The notes under the pieces were generated by a model, which was given only the letters and a program-made list of their open reading frames with translations, searched no databases and had not been told where the DNA came from. DNA of 64,000 bases, from positions 62,001-126,000 of the forward strand of contig WIDE01000069.1 of NCBI GenBank assembly GCA_015039315.1, read 5' to 3'. The stretch is from Clavulina sp. PMI_390 (taxonomy: Eukaryota > Basidiomycota > Agaricomycetes > Cantharellales > Hydnaceae). The stretch's first letter is position 1; every line of letters starts with the position of its first letter. Positions 1 through 10,237 of this stretch are shown in pieces. The translations under genes and the position numbers were made by a program.

Positions 1-1154
1 GCATCGAAACATCTCTGCGCGAGGGGAGTTCTCCGGGCGGTCAATGTACCCAACGCGCATCTTGCTCTCAGTGTCATAGAGCTTGACACCAGTATCATTT
101 GCCCAGGCAATCAAAGTCCCCCTCCAAGAAGTACGCCAGATCGGGCCTTCTCCAGAATGAATGGAAGTTTCTTTGTGGCCCAACCATGTTTTCTCGTGCA
201 TGACAAGCCGCCCGGCCATTCCGCCACAAACAAACGCGCGCGTGCTGCGCTTCGCGAAGGATGGTTCGAGGGATATGGCACGCATTTGGCGTTTCAGATC
301 AAAAGCGTATGTTTCAGTGGAGGTAAGGCCGACGATAACGACTTTGCCTACAAGGACCAGCGTCAGGACGAGTGAAATGGGGGGAGGGCCTGGGGAAATT
401 CATACCGTCTGCTGCAGCCGTAGCCACAAATTCCCCATCGGAGTCGATGACGATATCATTAATGGAGGCGGTATGGGAGCGATAGGATTTGACACGATTG
501 CCATGAAAGTCAAGGACATGGACGATCCCATTATGAGTTCCTATTGCCTGAGAACAGGATAAGAAAGCTAGTTAAATAATGCTCCAGGAGATTAGAGACG
601 GCATACCATTAGGCGAAGCGATACGGCTAAAGCACTGGCAGAATCTTTGACGAGCACCTCCTGTGCTGCGCCCGCCATCTTCTCATATTTGAGCGCAGGC
701 TCCTCGTCCTCGTCCTCGTCTGCTTCGGAGTCGTCTTCTTCACTGACTTCTTCATCGCCATCCGATTCAGTGGCTTCTGAATCGGACTCAGAGTCGGACG
801 CAGCTTGTTGGTCGCTGGATGGATTAATCGAAGGCACTGGCTCTGACGCGTTCAACAGGGGTGGGGTAGCGGTCGACGCGACAGGCGCATCGGCGATAGC
901 GGCAGGCGGCTCCTCGGGTCCATCAGACTCGGCTTCATCAGAGGACTCAGATTCTGATTCTTCCTCCGTTTCCTCCTCATCAGATTCCTCGACAGAGTCT
1001 TCGTCGTCATCGTCTGAAGTAGAGACCGGAACCGCAGTCTCTGGAGAATGTCCTATCAGGTCGAGCTCATCAATATATATGGATATACCAAATAGATCAT
1101 ATTCATAATACCATTCAACTCCCCATTGGGGGCTTGCTGGTCCGGCAGGCTCAT
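1..1154 (-). CDS. VPS41: Vacuolar sorting protein VPS41 (HOPS subunit), N-terminal part; runs off the left edge
   Basis: Subunit of the HOPS tethering complex acting in fusion at the vacuole/lysosome and in AP-3 vesicle traffic. Exons on the minus strand are 1154-1112, 1040-607, 547-406 and 347-1 (open at the window edge). The start at 1154 is chosen because the short first exon (MSLPDQQAPNGELN) joins in frame across a GT-AG intron to a very acidic Ser/Asp/Glu stretch of about 100 residues. Then follow the family hallmarks: LKYEKMAG and ASALAVS, AIGTHNGIVHVLDF, HTASINDIV, FVCGGMAG, HSGEGPIW, LIAWANDTGVKLYDT, which are the first blades of the N-terminal beta-propeller. The acidic N-terminus is a usual trait of VPS41. 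The clathrin-repeat and RING parts would lie outside the window. The gene is divergent from the transporter gene, with 208 bp between starts. I am confident of the family from motif order. Confidence 0.93.
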
Positions 1155-1362
1155 TGCGCTCCCGAGATGTTTGTTGTTGTGTACATCTGTTGATTACGAC
1201 GCGACGATTTCCAACAACCCCATGCCGTGAACGTGGCCCCCCTGAAACGCATTTTCCATCTTTGATCGGAATAAACACCCCCCTCATTCCTTGGCTCCTG
1301 CAACGTAGAAATCATAGACTTCGTCCCAACCACCACCACCACCACTCCTGCTGCTTGCTAGA
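1155..1362. promoter_or_regulatory. Bidirectional promoter between VPS41 and transporter copy 1
   Basis: These 208 bp separate two divergent start codons (1154 minus, 1363 plus) and must hold both 5' leaders and promoters. A short CCA/CAC run lies at about 1327-1346. I see no convincing TATA box. Confidence 0.5.
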
Positions 1363-2886
1363 ATGCAACCCTCAGACGTGGAAGAATACACGTCGATTGC
1401 CCTCCGGGTCTATGGAGGTTGCTGTGCGAATGCCTTTTCTCTCGAGTAAGATCTTTCCACTCTTCATTATTGTGCCAAGCGATCTATCTGACAATGAGGG
1501 GCACGTGTGATAGATCCTTAATGAGCCAGAATGCCGGTCTGGGATCGGCTTTGACTTTCTTTCAGCTAATCTACATCGCCGCACAATCTCTACCATCTTT
1601 CATCCTGATTGACTCCAAACAATTCCCCCCTCGAATATCCCTCAAACCTCGAGGCGTACCACTGTATTTGTGGTTGGTATGCGTTATGCTGTTAACGGGG
1701 GTCTCCCTCCTTAACAATTGGGCATTTGCATACCGCGTCCCGGTATCACTACAAATACTCATCCGATCCGCAGGTAAGCTGTGCATATGCTGGATGGTCT
1801 TTGGTCCCCCATTGATCCATGATGTTAGGATTGGGGGTCGCCATGTGTATCGGTTACTTGTTCTCCGGAAAGCGTTACACGCGTACGCAAGTGGTATGAA
1901 CAACCCCTCCACTAGTCCGCATAAACACTCTAACAAACCCTTCCCGTTATAGTTTGCGGTCATCGTTGTGACCACTGGTGTGATACTGGCGACATATTCG
2001 CGCCCAAGCGTGAAGAAGACTCTCCCAACCCCTACTGTCTCTTCGCCATCGAATATGACAAACGCATTCCCGACGCGTACTGCAGTGGATCAAGAGGACG
2101 CCTCTCTTTATCTCTTGGGCGTTAGTCTTCTTGTAGTAAGCCTAGTGCTCTCTGGGGTGCTAGGAACACTACAGGAACGAATCTTTGCCACCTATGGGCC
2201 ACACTGGCGCGAGAGCGTCTTTTACACTGTTAGTTTCCCCACAATTTTCCCTATTCGACCGTGCTCCCCAGCTGACGATGAGGCTTCAGCACGTCCTCAG
2301 CATCCCTTTCTTCATCGCTCTCGGCCTTCTGCCTGAGGTGCAAGCTGGCTTCCGCAAGTCATTCCTCCCTATCTATATTAAAGATCAAGGGATATATGCC
2401 CCCGCCGCACAAGCTCTAGCTATATTGGCGTTGAATTTGCTGACTCAGGACATGTGCGTGAAAGGCGTCAATCGATTAACCACAGTGAGTCATTCCCGAG
2501 ATGTTTCCGCCTTGCTGCGTTGCACTACATCTCACCACTCCAATATCTTTCCGATGCGTCGTATATTCTAGCGCATGTCCTCCGTATCAGCAAATCTCGT
2601 TCTTACGGGCCGTAAAGCAGCTTCGCTCTGCATCAGCGTCTGGTGGTTTGATTCGAAAGGCTGGAACCGCGGGATGACAGTTGGTGCAGGTTTGGTGTTC
2701 TGCGGCACGGTGCTGTATGGGCTGGGTACATCCTCGTCTACGAAATCAGCCGCTGCAACGAGCTCGGCTGCATCATCTGGCGTTGACACCAAGCCTAACC
2801 CAACTACAAATGGCAATGGGCCAGACAAGGGACCCCTAGACGTCGCAAATAGGGAGGAAGATGCGGAAGACAAGAAGAACAAATAA
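1363..2886 (+). CDS. UAA-family nucleotide-sugar transporter (YEA4/SLC35B4-like), tandem copy 1
   Basis: Multi-pass Golgi/ER transporter of the UAA family. Relatives carry UDP-N-acetylglucosamine or UDP-xylose into the lumen in exchange for UMP. Exons 1363-1445, 1514-1773, 1829-1890, 1953-2228, 2290-2484 and 2572-2886 sum to 1191 nt, giving 396 residues. The start gives MQPSDVEEYTSIALRVYGG. Family signs are SLPSFILID, PLYLWLVCVMLLTGVSLLNNWAFAY, PVSLQILIRSAG, LGVAMCIGYLFSGKRYT, GVLGTLQERIFATYGPHWRES and the C-terminal CISVWWFDSKGWN. About ten hydrophobic helices are visible. The tail is Ser/Ala-rich and ends in charged residues (AEDKKNK). The third donor could be GTGGTA (used here) or three bases later. 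Substrate is not decidable by eye. Copy 2 follows directly on the same strand with the same intron positions. Confidence 0.9.
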
Positions 2887-3389
2887 TCTTTCCCCTATTC
2901 GGATTGCTGATCGTACACTCTTTGACAATTCCTTTAATCTCCCGCATATTGTTGTTCAGTGCTTTCTAGCTCTACTGTAATAGCCAAGCAGCCTACCGAC
3001 CGACGTAGGTCTAATACAAAATCCAACTCATGTCTGTTTCAATGGCTCTAATGGCCTCTTCAGCTTGCTAGAGAGTTGGTACCTGTTGCGGTTGTTGGGA
3101 ACGAGGCGGTTATTTTTAGGTGCTGCTATTGTGTGCGCTTGTTTCGCAGCAGACGTGCGAAAGCATGCTATCTATTGGGTTGTATTCAGAAGACAACGCA
3201 ACTCCCCTACGGGAGGTTGCCGCTCTGGCTGTCTCATCGGCCTCCACAGACTCAGTTGCTGTGTGCCACACGACAACCCCCCATGCAGCCTCCGTTCACC
3301 ACGTTTGATCATTGACTGAGATAGACTATCCTCAGCTTTCGCGCTTGTGCAAAATCTCGGACGTCAAGGGAGATTTGCTGTCCGCTATA
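2887..3389. other. Spacer between the two transporter copies
   Basis: These 503 bp hold the 3' end of copy 1 and the promoter of copy 2. Several short open frames are present (for example at 3065-3319) but none has protein-like composition or splice support. I see no remnant of a transposon and no long repeat. Confidence 0.5.
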
Positions 3390-4879
3390 ATGCAGCCCAT
3401 TGACGTGGAAGAGTACACGTCGATTGCCCTCCGAGTCTACGGCGGTTGCTGCACGAATGCCTTCACCCTCGAGTAGGAACTGATTCTCTGCCCTGCGTCT
3501 GCTGACGACTCTAGCTGACTGTCTATCCACACCATCTCCAGATCGTTAATGAGTCGAAATAGCACTTTAGGATCGACATTGACGTTCCTTCAGCTCGTCT
3601 ACGTTACTGGACTATCCTTGCCCTCCTTCATCGTATTCGATACCCAACGATTTCCACCTCGGATATCTCTCAAAGCTCGAGCTGTGCCACTACGGTGGTG
3701 GCTTGGATGCGTCATACTATCAACGACAGTCTCGCTCCTTAACAATTGGGCGTTCGCATATCATATTCCGGTCTCGCTACAAATCGTCATCCGATCTGCA
3801 GGTACGTCCCCACTATGCAATTAGGTTCTTCTTGGCTCCTGATTCATCTCTTTAGGCCTGGCGGTCGCGATGTGTATTGGGTACTTGTTTATGAGAAAAC
3901 GTTATACAAGCACACAAGTGGTACAGCAGCCCTATTTTTATCCGTGGTCTGTCGATCCTATTAATAACCTTACCTGACAGTTCGCGGCCTTCGTTGTCAC
4001 CGCTGGCGTAATATTAGCAACGTATTCACGCCCCAGCGTGAAGCGGGCGTTTCAGGCCGTAGCAGTCAAGTCGCCTTCGAACACAACGGAAATTCTTCCA
4101 GCGCAAGTTGCAGTGGTCGATCAAGAGGACGCTTCTCTTTACCTCTTAGGTGTCGGTTATCTTGCTCTAAGCGTGGTACTCTCCGGAGTATACGGGGCCT
4201 TGCAGGAGAGAATTTTCACCACCCATGGACCGCACTGGCGCGAAAGCGTATTTTACACGGTTCGTTCCGCCTCAAAGTAGTGCTGCCTTCTCCAGCTGAT
4301 CGCGGTGCTATAGAATGGCCTAGGGATACCTTTCTTCCTTGCGCTTGGGCTGCTCCCTGAGGTGCAAGTTGGCGTCCAGAAGACATTCCTCCCCGTCTAC
4401 ACTGAGGCTGAGGGAATGTACACCCCTGCTGCGCAGGCTCTCATGGTTCTCGCCATTAATCTCCTCACTCAAGACATGTGCGTCAAAAGCGTGAATCGAT
4501 TGACCACCGTGAGTCATCTCGTTATTTGCTATCAAACCATCTGCTCTTCAATATTACGAATCTTTAGCGTGTTTCTTCCGTATCGACGAACCTTGTTCTC
4601 ACCGGCCGCAAGGCTGCTTCTGTGTGCATCAGCGTGTGGTGGTTTGACTCAAACGGCTGGAATCATGGAATGACCGTTGGCGCGGGCCTAGTGTTCTGTG
4701 GCACGATACTCTACGGGTTAGAGAAGCCCTCAAAGTCGTCGGCAGCAGGGATGGGCCCCGCAAGCTCCCTTGAGGCTGGTGTGATTGTCAAGCCGAACGA
4801 CGGCACGGCTGAGCCTCACGCTATACCGCTAGAAGCAGTAGGTAAAGGAGTGGTCTCGGAGCACGAAAAGGTCAAATAG
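3390..4879 (+). CDS. UAA-family nucleotide-sugar transporter (YEA4/SLC35B4-like), tandem copy 2
   Basis: Paralogue of the upstream gene and the likely product of a tandem duplication. Exons 3390-3472, 3542-3801, 3856-3917, 3981-4259, 4314-4508 and 4568-4879 sum to 1191 nt, again 396 residues. All five introns fall at the same codon and phase as in copy 1. It begins MQPIDVEEYTSIALRVYGG and keeps SLPSFIVFD, LLNNWAFAYH, ALQERIFTTHGPHWRES and CISVWWFDSNGWN. Changes concentrate in the cytosolic tail, which here ends in EHEKVK, and in the loop after KRAF near residue 165. Both copies look intact with no stop or frameshift. Whether they differ in substrate or only in expression cannot be told from sequence. 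Confidence 0.9.
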
Positions 4880-5870
4880 ATTTGTTGCAAGCTGCATCAG
4901 AGTGAGCCCTTGTCTACTCTCTAGCGTGCCTGCAAGCGTTCGATGCCTTCTAACGTTATTGGATAGATACTGGACTGCCCTAGAGATATAGATCTATCAT
5001 GACATCATCAAATTTACCCCTCACTTCACGCCTCGAGCTGTTCCGTCGGATCAATTTGACAAGGTGGTCGATCCACTGCCTATCACTGCTACATGACTTG
5101 TCCTCATGCAGTATCTCGCTCCAAGGAAAAGCACTACAGGTCCTTGCCGTTGCTCAGGAGACAATTAGGTGAAACACGTTGGAAACGGGTGGGGGAGCAT
5201 CACGACCCAGGCCACCCGTCGGCGTGGCGAATCCAGCCTGAAGGCGGGCCCGCAGAAACTGTGTTTGGATATGTGTATACGTGGCGTTCACGCATCTTTT
5301 GGCCCCCAATCTCTGTCTTCATTCTCACCGTAATCAATTGGCTTGATTGAGCCGTCAAAGGCTTTATAAGATAATTCAGATAATCGCATCTTTCTCTCCG
5401 GACGTGCATATACCCACCTCGGACCAAATAATAAACACCCACATCAACAGCCTCGTGTTGGGGGTGCGCCACCCTAGTATCCACAATATCTCGATTGATC
5501 GTCGTTGGAGAGAGTTGTCAACCCTCGCGACATGTGAATACTAAAAGCTTTGTCCTGAGTCTGATCGCTGCGGTCTGTGAACTGGGTCGATCCTTGCGGC
5601 GCTGAGTGCTGGAAACAACGTGGCGGGAAGCAGGTCATCAAGTGGAGGAAGTCGGCCGGAAAGCGCATGTTAGGGCTCCCAGAGCTTTATTATGCTCTCA
5701 CTCGCTCAGTTTTACAGCCTCCCCCAGTTTACCCCACCACTTCAACCAATACCCAGCTCGAGCCAGTACTTCGAGCACCAACGCTGCCAACCTCTTGGAC
5801 GTGCTAGTAATAGTTTACTACAACACCACAAGTCGCCGCAGCCTTTTTTCAACCTTCAAGCTTTTGTAAG
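4880..5870. other. Intergenic region and long pyrimidine-rich leader
   Basis: About 1 kb without a supported gene. A TTATAAGATA element lies at about 5363-5372. From about 5690 the plus strand becomes rich in C and T, as is common for leaders just upstream of fungal start codons. It probably holds the promoter and 5' UTR of the WW-like gene. Confidence 0.45.
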
Positions 5871-8800
5871 ATGTCTTCATCCCGATCCAGCTCTCCTGCC
5901 CGCCGCCCGCCGTCGCCTGAGGTGACAAAGGGTGCTCGCTCATCCTCCCCCAAGCCTGGATCTCGTTTACGGGGTCTCGGAAAGCGATTGACATCGACTT
6001 TCCGTCGCGATAGTCGCGCCTCGATTTCCGATCTTATTCCCGATGTCGTCACCGCTGCTTCCACATCCCGCCCTGACACCCCCGAGGTCAGCGCCACTCC
6101 CGACAACCTTAGTGTGCAGGCACCTAAGGAGAAGGACGAGGAGGTCGCTGAACCCCCCGCCGCTGCTGAGATTGCAGTTGAGGCACCAGCTGAGGTCGCC
6201 GAACCCACTCCCGCCGAAGCCACCACCACCGAGGAGCCCGCCCCCATTCTTGCAGCGGAGACGACCGCTGAGCCCGAACAGGAAGAAGTTCCTGCCGTCG
6301 AGCCTGTAGCTGAACCCGTCGTTGAAGTCTCTCACGAAATTGTTTCTGAGACTAAGGACGAAGCAGCACCCGTCTCTGAAACCGACGCCCCGCATACGTA
6401 TGTGATTATGGCATTCAAGTATCGCTACAGACACAGAAAACGACGAAGCACTTCTAACTCTCATAGGGTGTCGGTTCCTGAAGCTGAGGAGGAGCCCGAG
6501 ACTCTGGAGGAGACGCATGAAGTCCATGAGGAGGAGGAGCACGCTGTTACAGAGTCGCCTGCTCTCAGCATGCGCGTTCCAGAGCTCCATCACCAATCAT
6601 CTTCCTCGTAAGTGCATTTGGCTCGATCTTGTTGTCCGTATCGCAGCTTACTGACGATTTGCCTCATTGTGTGGGATAGCACCACCCCGCTTTCGGTTCC
6701 TGCTGCCGCTGCTCTTCGCAACGCGGAGGATCCCTTCGGAACTCCATCCAGCCAGCACGAGTCTCTGGGGGACAACGTCCACGTTGTACAGTAAGTTTCG
6801 ATTTCTGAGGTCCCATCCGGAACGCCTTACCTATGTATAAGGAAAAATGTCAGCTTCAACGATACCCAGTATCACTCGGACGATGGGCCGCAAATGCCTC
6901 GCCCCAACGGTGGTCTGGCGTGGGACGTCCCAATTTCCGGCGCATCCTTCGACCGGTCTGCGTTTGACAAGCTTGTTGATGTAAGTCTGCTTCTTACAGC
7001 TCGTTATGCTCCATGCGGAAGAGTAATCAGACTAATCCAGGGTGCCATTCGACAGGACTTCGCAGAGAAGTACGCAGAGAATCTTCGAGTTACTTCTCCT
7101 CAAACGCCAGAGCATCTGACCCTTTTACTCAGAGCTGCGGCCCGCCTCCTTGCTGACGACGCCTCTATTACGACTGGCGGTATCACTCGCGACATGCCCG
7201 TTCCCCATCCTGCGTACGCTCATTCCAATCCTTCTTCAACAATATAGCTCCTAATTCGCTCTTTCACAACTAGCCACTCTGTCATCACCGATGGCTCGAC
7301 GTATCTCTCTCAAGGATCGTCGGGAGGGTTCCGCCGCGTCGTCGAGGAGGACAGCCCTATTAGCCTTGGACCACAAATCATGCCCACCGAGCAGTAAGTC
7401 GTCAGAATCTTTCATATTTGAAATTACAGCATTAAACCCTCTCCCAGCCACCGCATGTCCTCTGATCTGATGCACGATACGCTGAGCCGCCTATCCCGCA
7501 TCGAAGCTCCGGACCAAACCATCCTCATCCCTCAGTGGAACGAGCACCGCCTCCCCGATGGCTCCCTCTACTGGTCGCGCCCCATCTCTTACGATCTCCC
7601 TATGTTGCTGCTAGTTACCGACATTGACCTGCGCGAGACCGGCGCGCTCAACCGCGTCGAGAACTTCCTCGCGAGGTCAACGGCTACTAGTGGCGAGGAG
7701 CTCGAGGGGGCGGCCGAGTTGGGCCAAGAGAGAGATATCTGGCTGAGCTTCTTCGGTCCCGTCATGAGTGGAACGAAGGCGAAGGGCCCAGCTGCTCTGG
7801 AGCGAGGCAACAATGACCATGTTATTGGCAAGGCGGGATTGCCCCTCACGCCCACAGATCCCAGTGCGTTCAAGATTATCATGGTGGATCACGCAAAGCG
7901 TACCACTTTGCCACACATCGATCATGCGTCGAAGGATTCGGCCGAGGACGATGTTGCTTTCGGTGAGTCTTCATGCGCAAGTACCCTTGATAATCAGCAT
8001 TCTGAAGTAGGTTCGTTCGTCCTAGGAATGCAAATGGAGAACTCCTACTGGTCCTTCGTTGAGAGCCACCCAGCTCACCGCAGCACGTCTGAGCGTGATC
8101 GTGACGAGGCCATGGAATTCCTTGCCTGGTGCCTCGCCGATCAGCTTATGCTGGGTGATGTAGACTCCAACGGACAGCAATATCCCTTCACATTGGCCCA
8201 ATCTCGGGAGCTCATGGACTTGATTCGCTCTGTTGATGGTATGTCTTTCTTCAACCGTAAAAGCCTTCCAACATGTCACCTAACCCCGCATGAAGATGGC
8301 CCCACACCTGGCCGGAGCACGATGATCAAGACTCGCATCGTCGCCAAAGTTTCATTGAGGAATGGTACGCATTCACCGTCGTCGCTTACTATGATTTTTC
8401 TAACTAGCATGACTTTTTTCTAGTTGCCTGGCGACAAGCCCTTTATGCTGCCTCGCGTGAGGAAGCCAAGAGCCCTTTGATTGAGAATAGTCCAGTGGGG
8501 GAGGAGCCGATTATTGTTAATGCGCCTGTAAAGGCAGTGACTGCCTCAAATCGCTCGACGGTTCCACCAGTGAATAATGGTGTTGTTCGTGGTGGTCTTC
8601 GTATGATGGTTAGTCGAATGTTGGGATTCGCCTAGTCTGTCCCCTTTACTATTCTCCCCTTTCGTCCACCCCCTTTGTCCTCCTTTCTACTCTTTTTCCT
8701 CGTGACGCAGTTTCGTTAACGATTTGTATGACCCCATCTATGTGTATGTGTATTATGCAGGCATCTTTGGTGTTCGCGACGGCAAAGGCCTTCTTCGCTA

Positions 8801-9537
8801 TTCCCCTTGCAGGAGTGAGATTGGCAGCCTCGGTTGGGCGTATGACGGCGAATGCAGCTTCTGCACTCGTGTACGGAGCACCGCCGCCTCACGTCCCATC
8901 TGGCAGAGCCTCGAGGATCACGACCTCAGACAACGTGAATCCCTACCGCGATGAGCCAATTAATGGGCACGCCCGTGGGTTGGGAGGGGGCCTCGAGGTG
9001 GAAGTTTCAGTCGATGAGCATATTGAGCTGCTCAATGACGATGAACCAATTACCCCACAAGGTGCAAGTCCATTCACACATAAACTCGAGGTGTGGAGAC
9101 CACAACTAACGATTGATTTCCCTTCTCACTTTCAAAATCACTGGTTCTCCGTAATGCTGCTACAATAGCTCCGGCGCCGCCACCCCCAACCCGACAGCAC
9201 AGTGTTGTCCCAACATTCGGAGAATCTTTCTACTAATGTCGAGGCTTCCCCTCCAGCTGCCCCCGAACCATTCACTACCCCCATCATCTCTTCACCCTCA
9301 CAACTCCCTTCTGCATCATCATCCTCATACCAATCACATCCTTACCCCATTCAGTTCTCAAGATCTCCCTCATCATCTTCAAATTTCGTGTCGAAGGCTG
9401 CTACAGCGATGGCGGTAGTCCCAGTAGCGTTCTGTGTTACTGGACTTGCAGGGGGTTTACTTGCAATCTCAATTGTGGATACCATGGCGGAGATTTGCGG
9501 GTTCACTTGCGAGAAGCGTGTGCTCACCATGACATAG
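5871..9537 (+). CDS. Large WW-like protein with C-terminal membrane helix, agaricomycete family of unknown function
   Basis: Exons 5871-6397, 6467-6607, 6680-6790, 6842-6980, 7041-7213, 7274-7393, 7448-7962, 8011-8238, 8296-8364, 8424-8608, 8761-9061, 9169-9201 and 9257-9537 sum to 2823 nt (940 residues). Order of parts: basic Ser/Arg N-terminus (SSSRSSSPARRPPSPE), a long acidic Ala/Glu/Pro region, then a conserved core starting near residue 400. The core reads IPQWNEHRLPDGSLYWSRP, like the first half of a WW domain, and later VDHAKRTT, like the second half, followed by YWSFVESHPAH. A hydrophobic stretch AVVPVAFCVTGLAGGLLAIS lies near the C-terminus. I recall similar WW-annotated proteins in Agaricomycetes but know no function. 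The small exon 8296-8364 is the weakest part, because another frame there also looks coding. An earlier stop at 8632-8634 or 9234-9236 is possible if the last introns are not used. Confidence 0.65.
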
Positions 9538-10237
9538 AGTTGGGCACCATTAATCTCCATTTCTTGCGCCTTGTTCTGAGCAGGTTGCTCGCTGGCGACA
9601 ACCATTCACTCTTCTTGTTCGTGTATTCTCCTATATACCCCTTCGTTGTGTGATACCTCCTCTTCTTCTCTTCATTTCTTTTTGATTCTCTCCTTGTACT
9701 GTTAGTCCTTGATTGTGTCTTGATTGTTCACTCGACTTGGCCACTCGTGCGAACGCAATACCTGCCAAGACTCAATCTGTACACTATGCCTATGCTCCCC
9801 TTTTCCTACTATGTTGTTGTGTATCTTGTATGAATATACTCGTACTTTGCCGCTCGTCAGTTTGTGTAGATGAGTGGGAAGGCATTGTTGTTTTGCCGGA
9901 GCCCATGTTTGCCTCCAGCTGATACGTCCCTGAGATGTCCAAGGCGATACAGGTACTGATGTTACAGTCCTCTATGTGTTGTAATCGACCTTGTAAAGCG
10001 ATTCATTATTGTTGGAGGCTTCGCCATGAAGGGATAAGTACAGTCTCTCTGGATCCTCTGGCACCAAACCTAATCATGGGGCGGAACAATTACTATAGGG
10101 CGCGGGGGTACGCTATAGAATTAGTGACTCGGCGATGATTGCTGAAAGTGGACGTACCAGCGAAATCTGGTTGCGTCGTCCAGAAGTTGAATGACGCCAG
10201 GTAGGTAAATCGTTAAAGGAGTGAGGAGAATCTAGCA
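9538..10237. other. Spacer between convergent genes
   Basis: These 700 bp lie between the 3' ends of the WW-like gene and the transcription factor gene. It is T-rich just after 9600 (likely 3' UTR). No gene is supported. Confidence 0.45.

Noticed and set aside
157..562. Two plus-strand frames near the left edge
   Set aside because: They are antisense to VPS41 exons whose protein matches the family precisely.
647..1108. Ser-rich 153-codon frame on the plus strand
   Set aside because: It is the antisense shadow of the acidic VPS41 exon; GAG/GAC/TCX codons read backwards give Ser-rich frames.
5849..6596. Long minus-strand frames rich in Gly/Ser
   Set aside because: They are antisense to the first exon of the WW-like gene, whose low-complexity coding makes reverse frames open.
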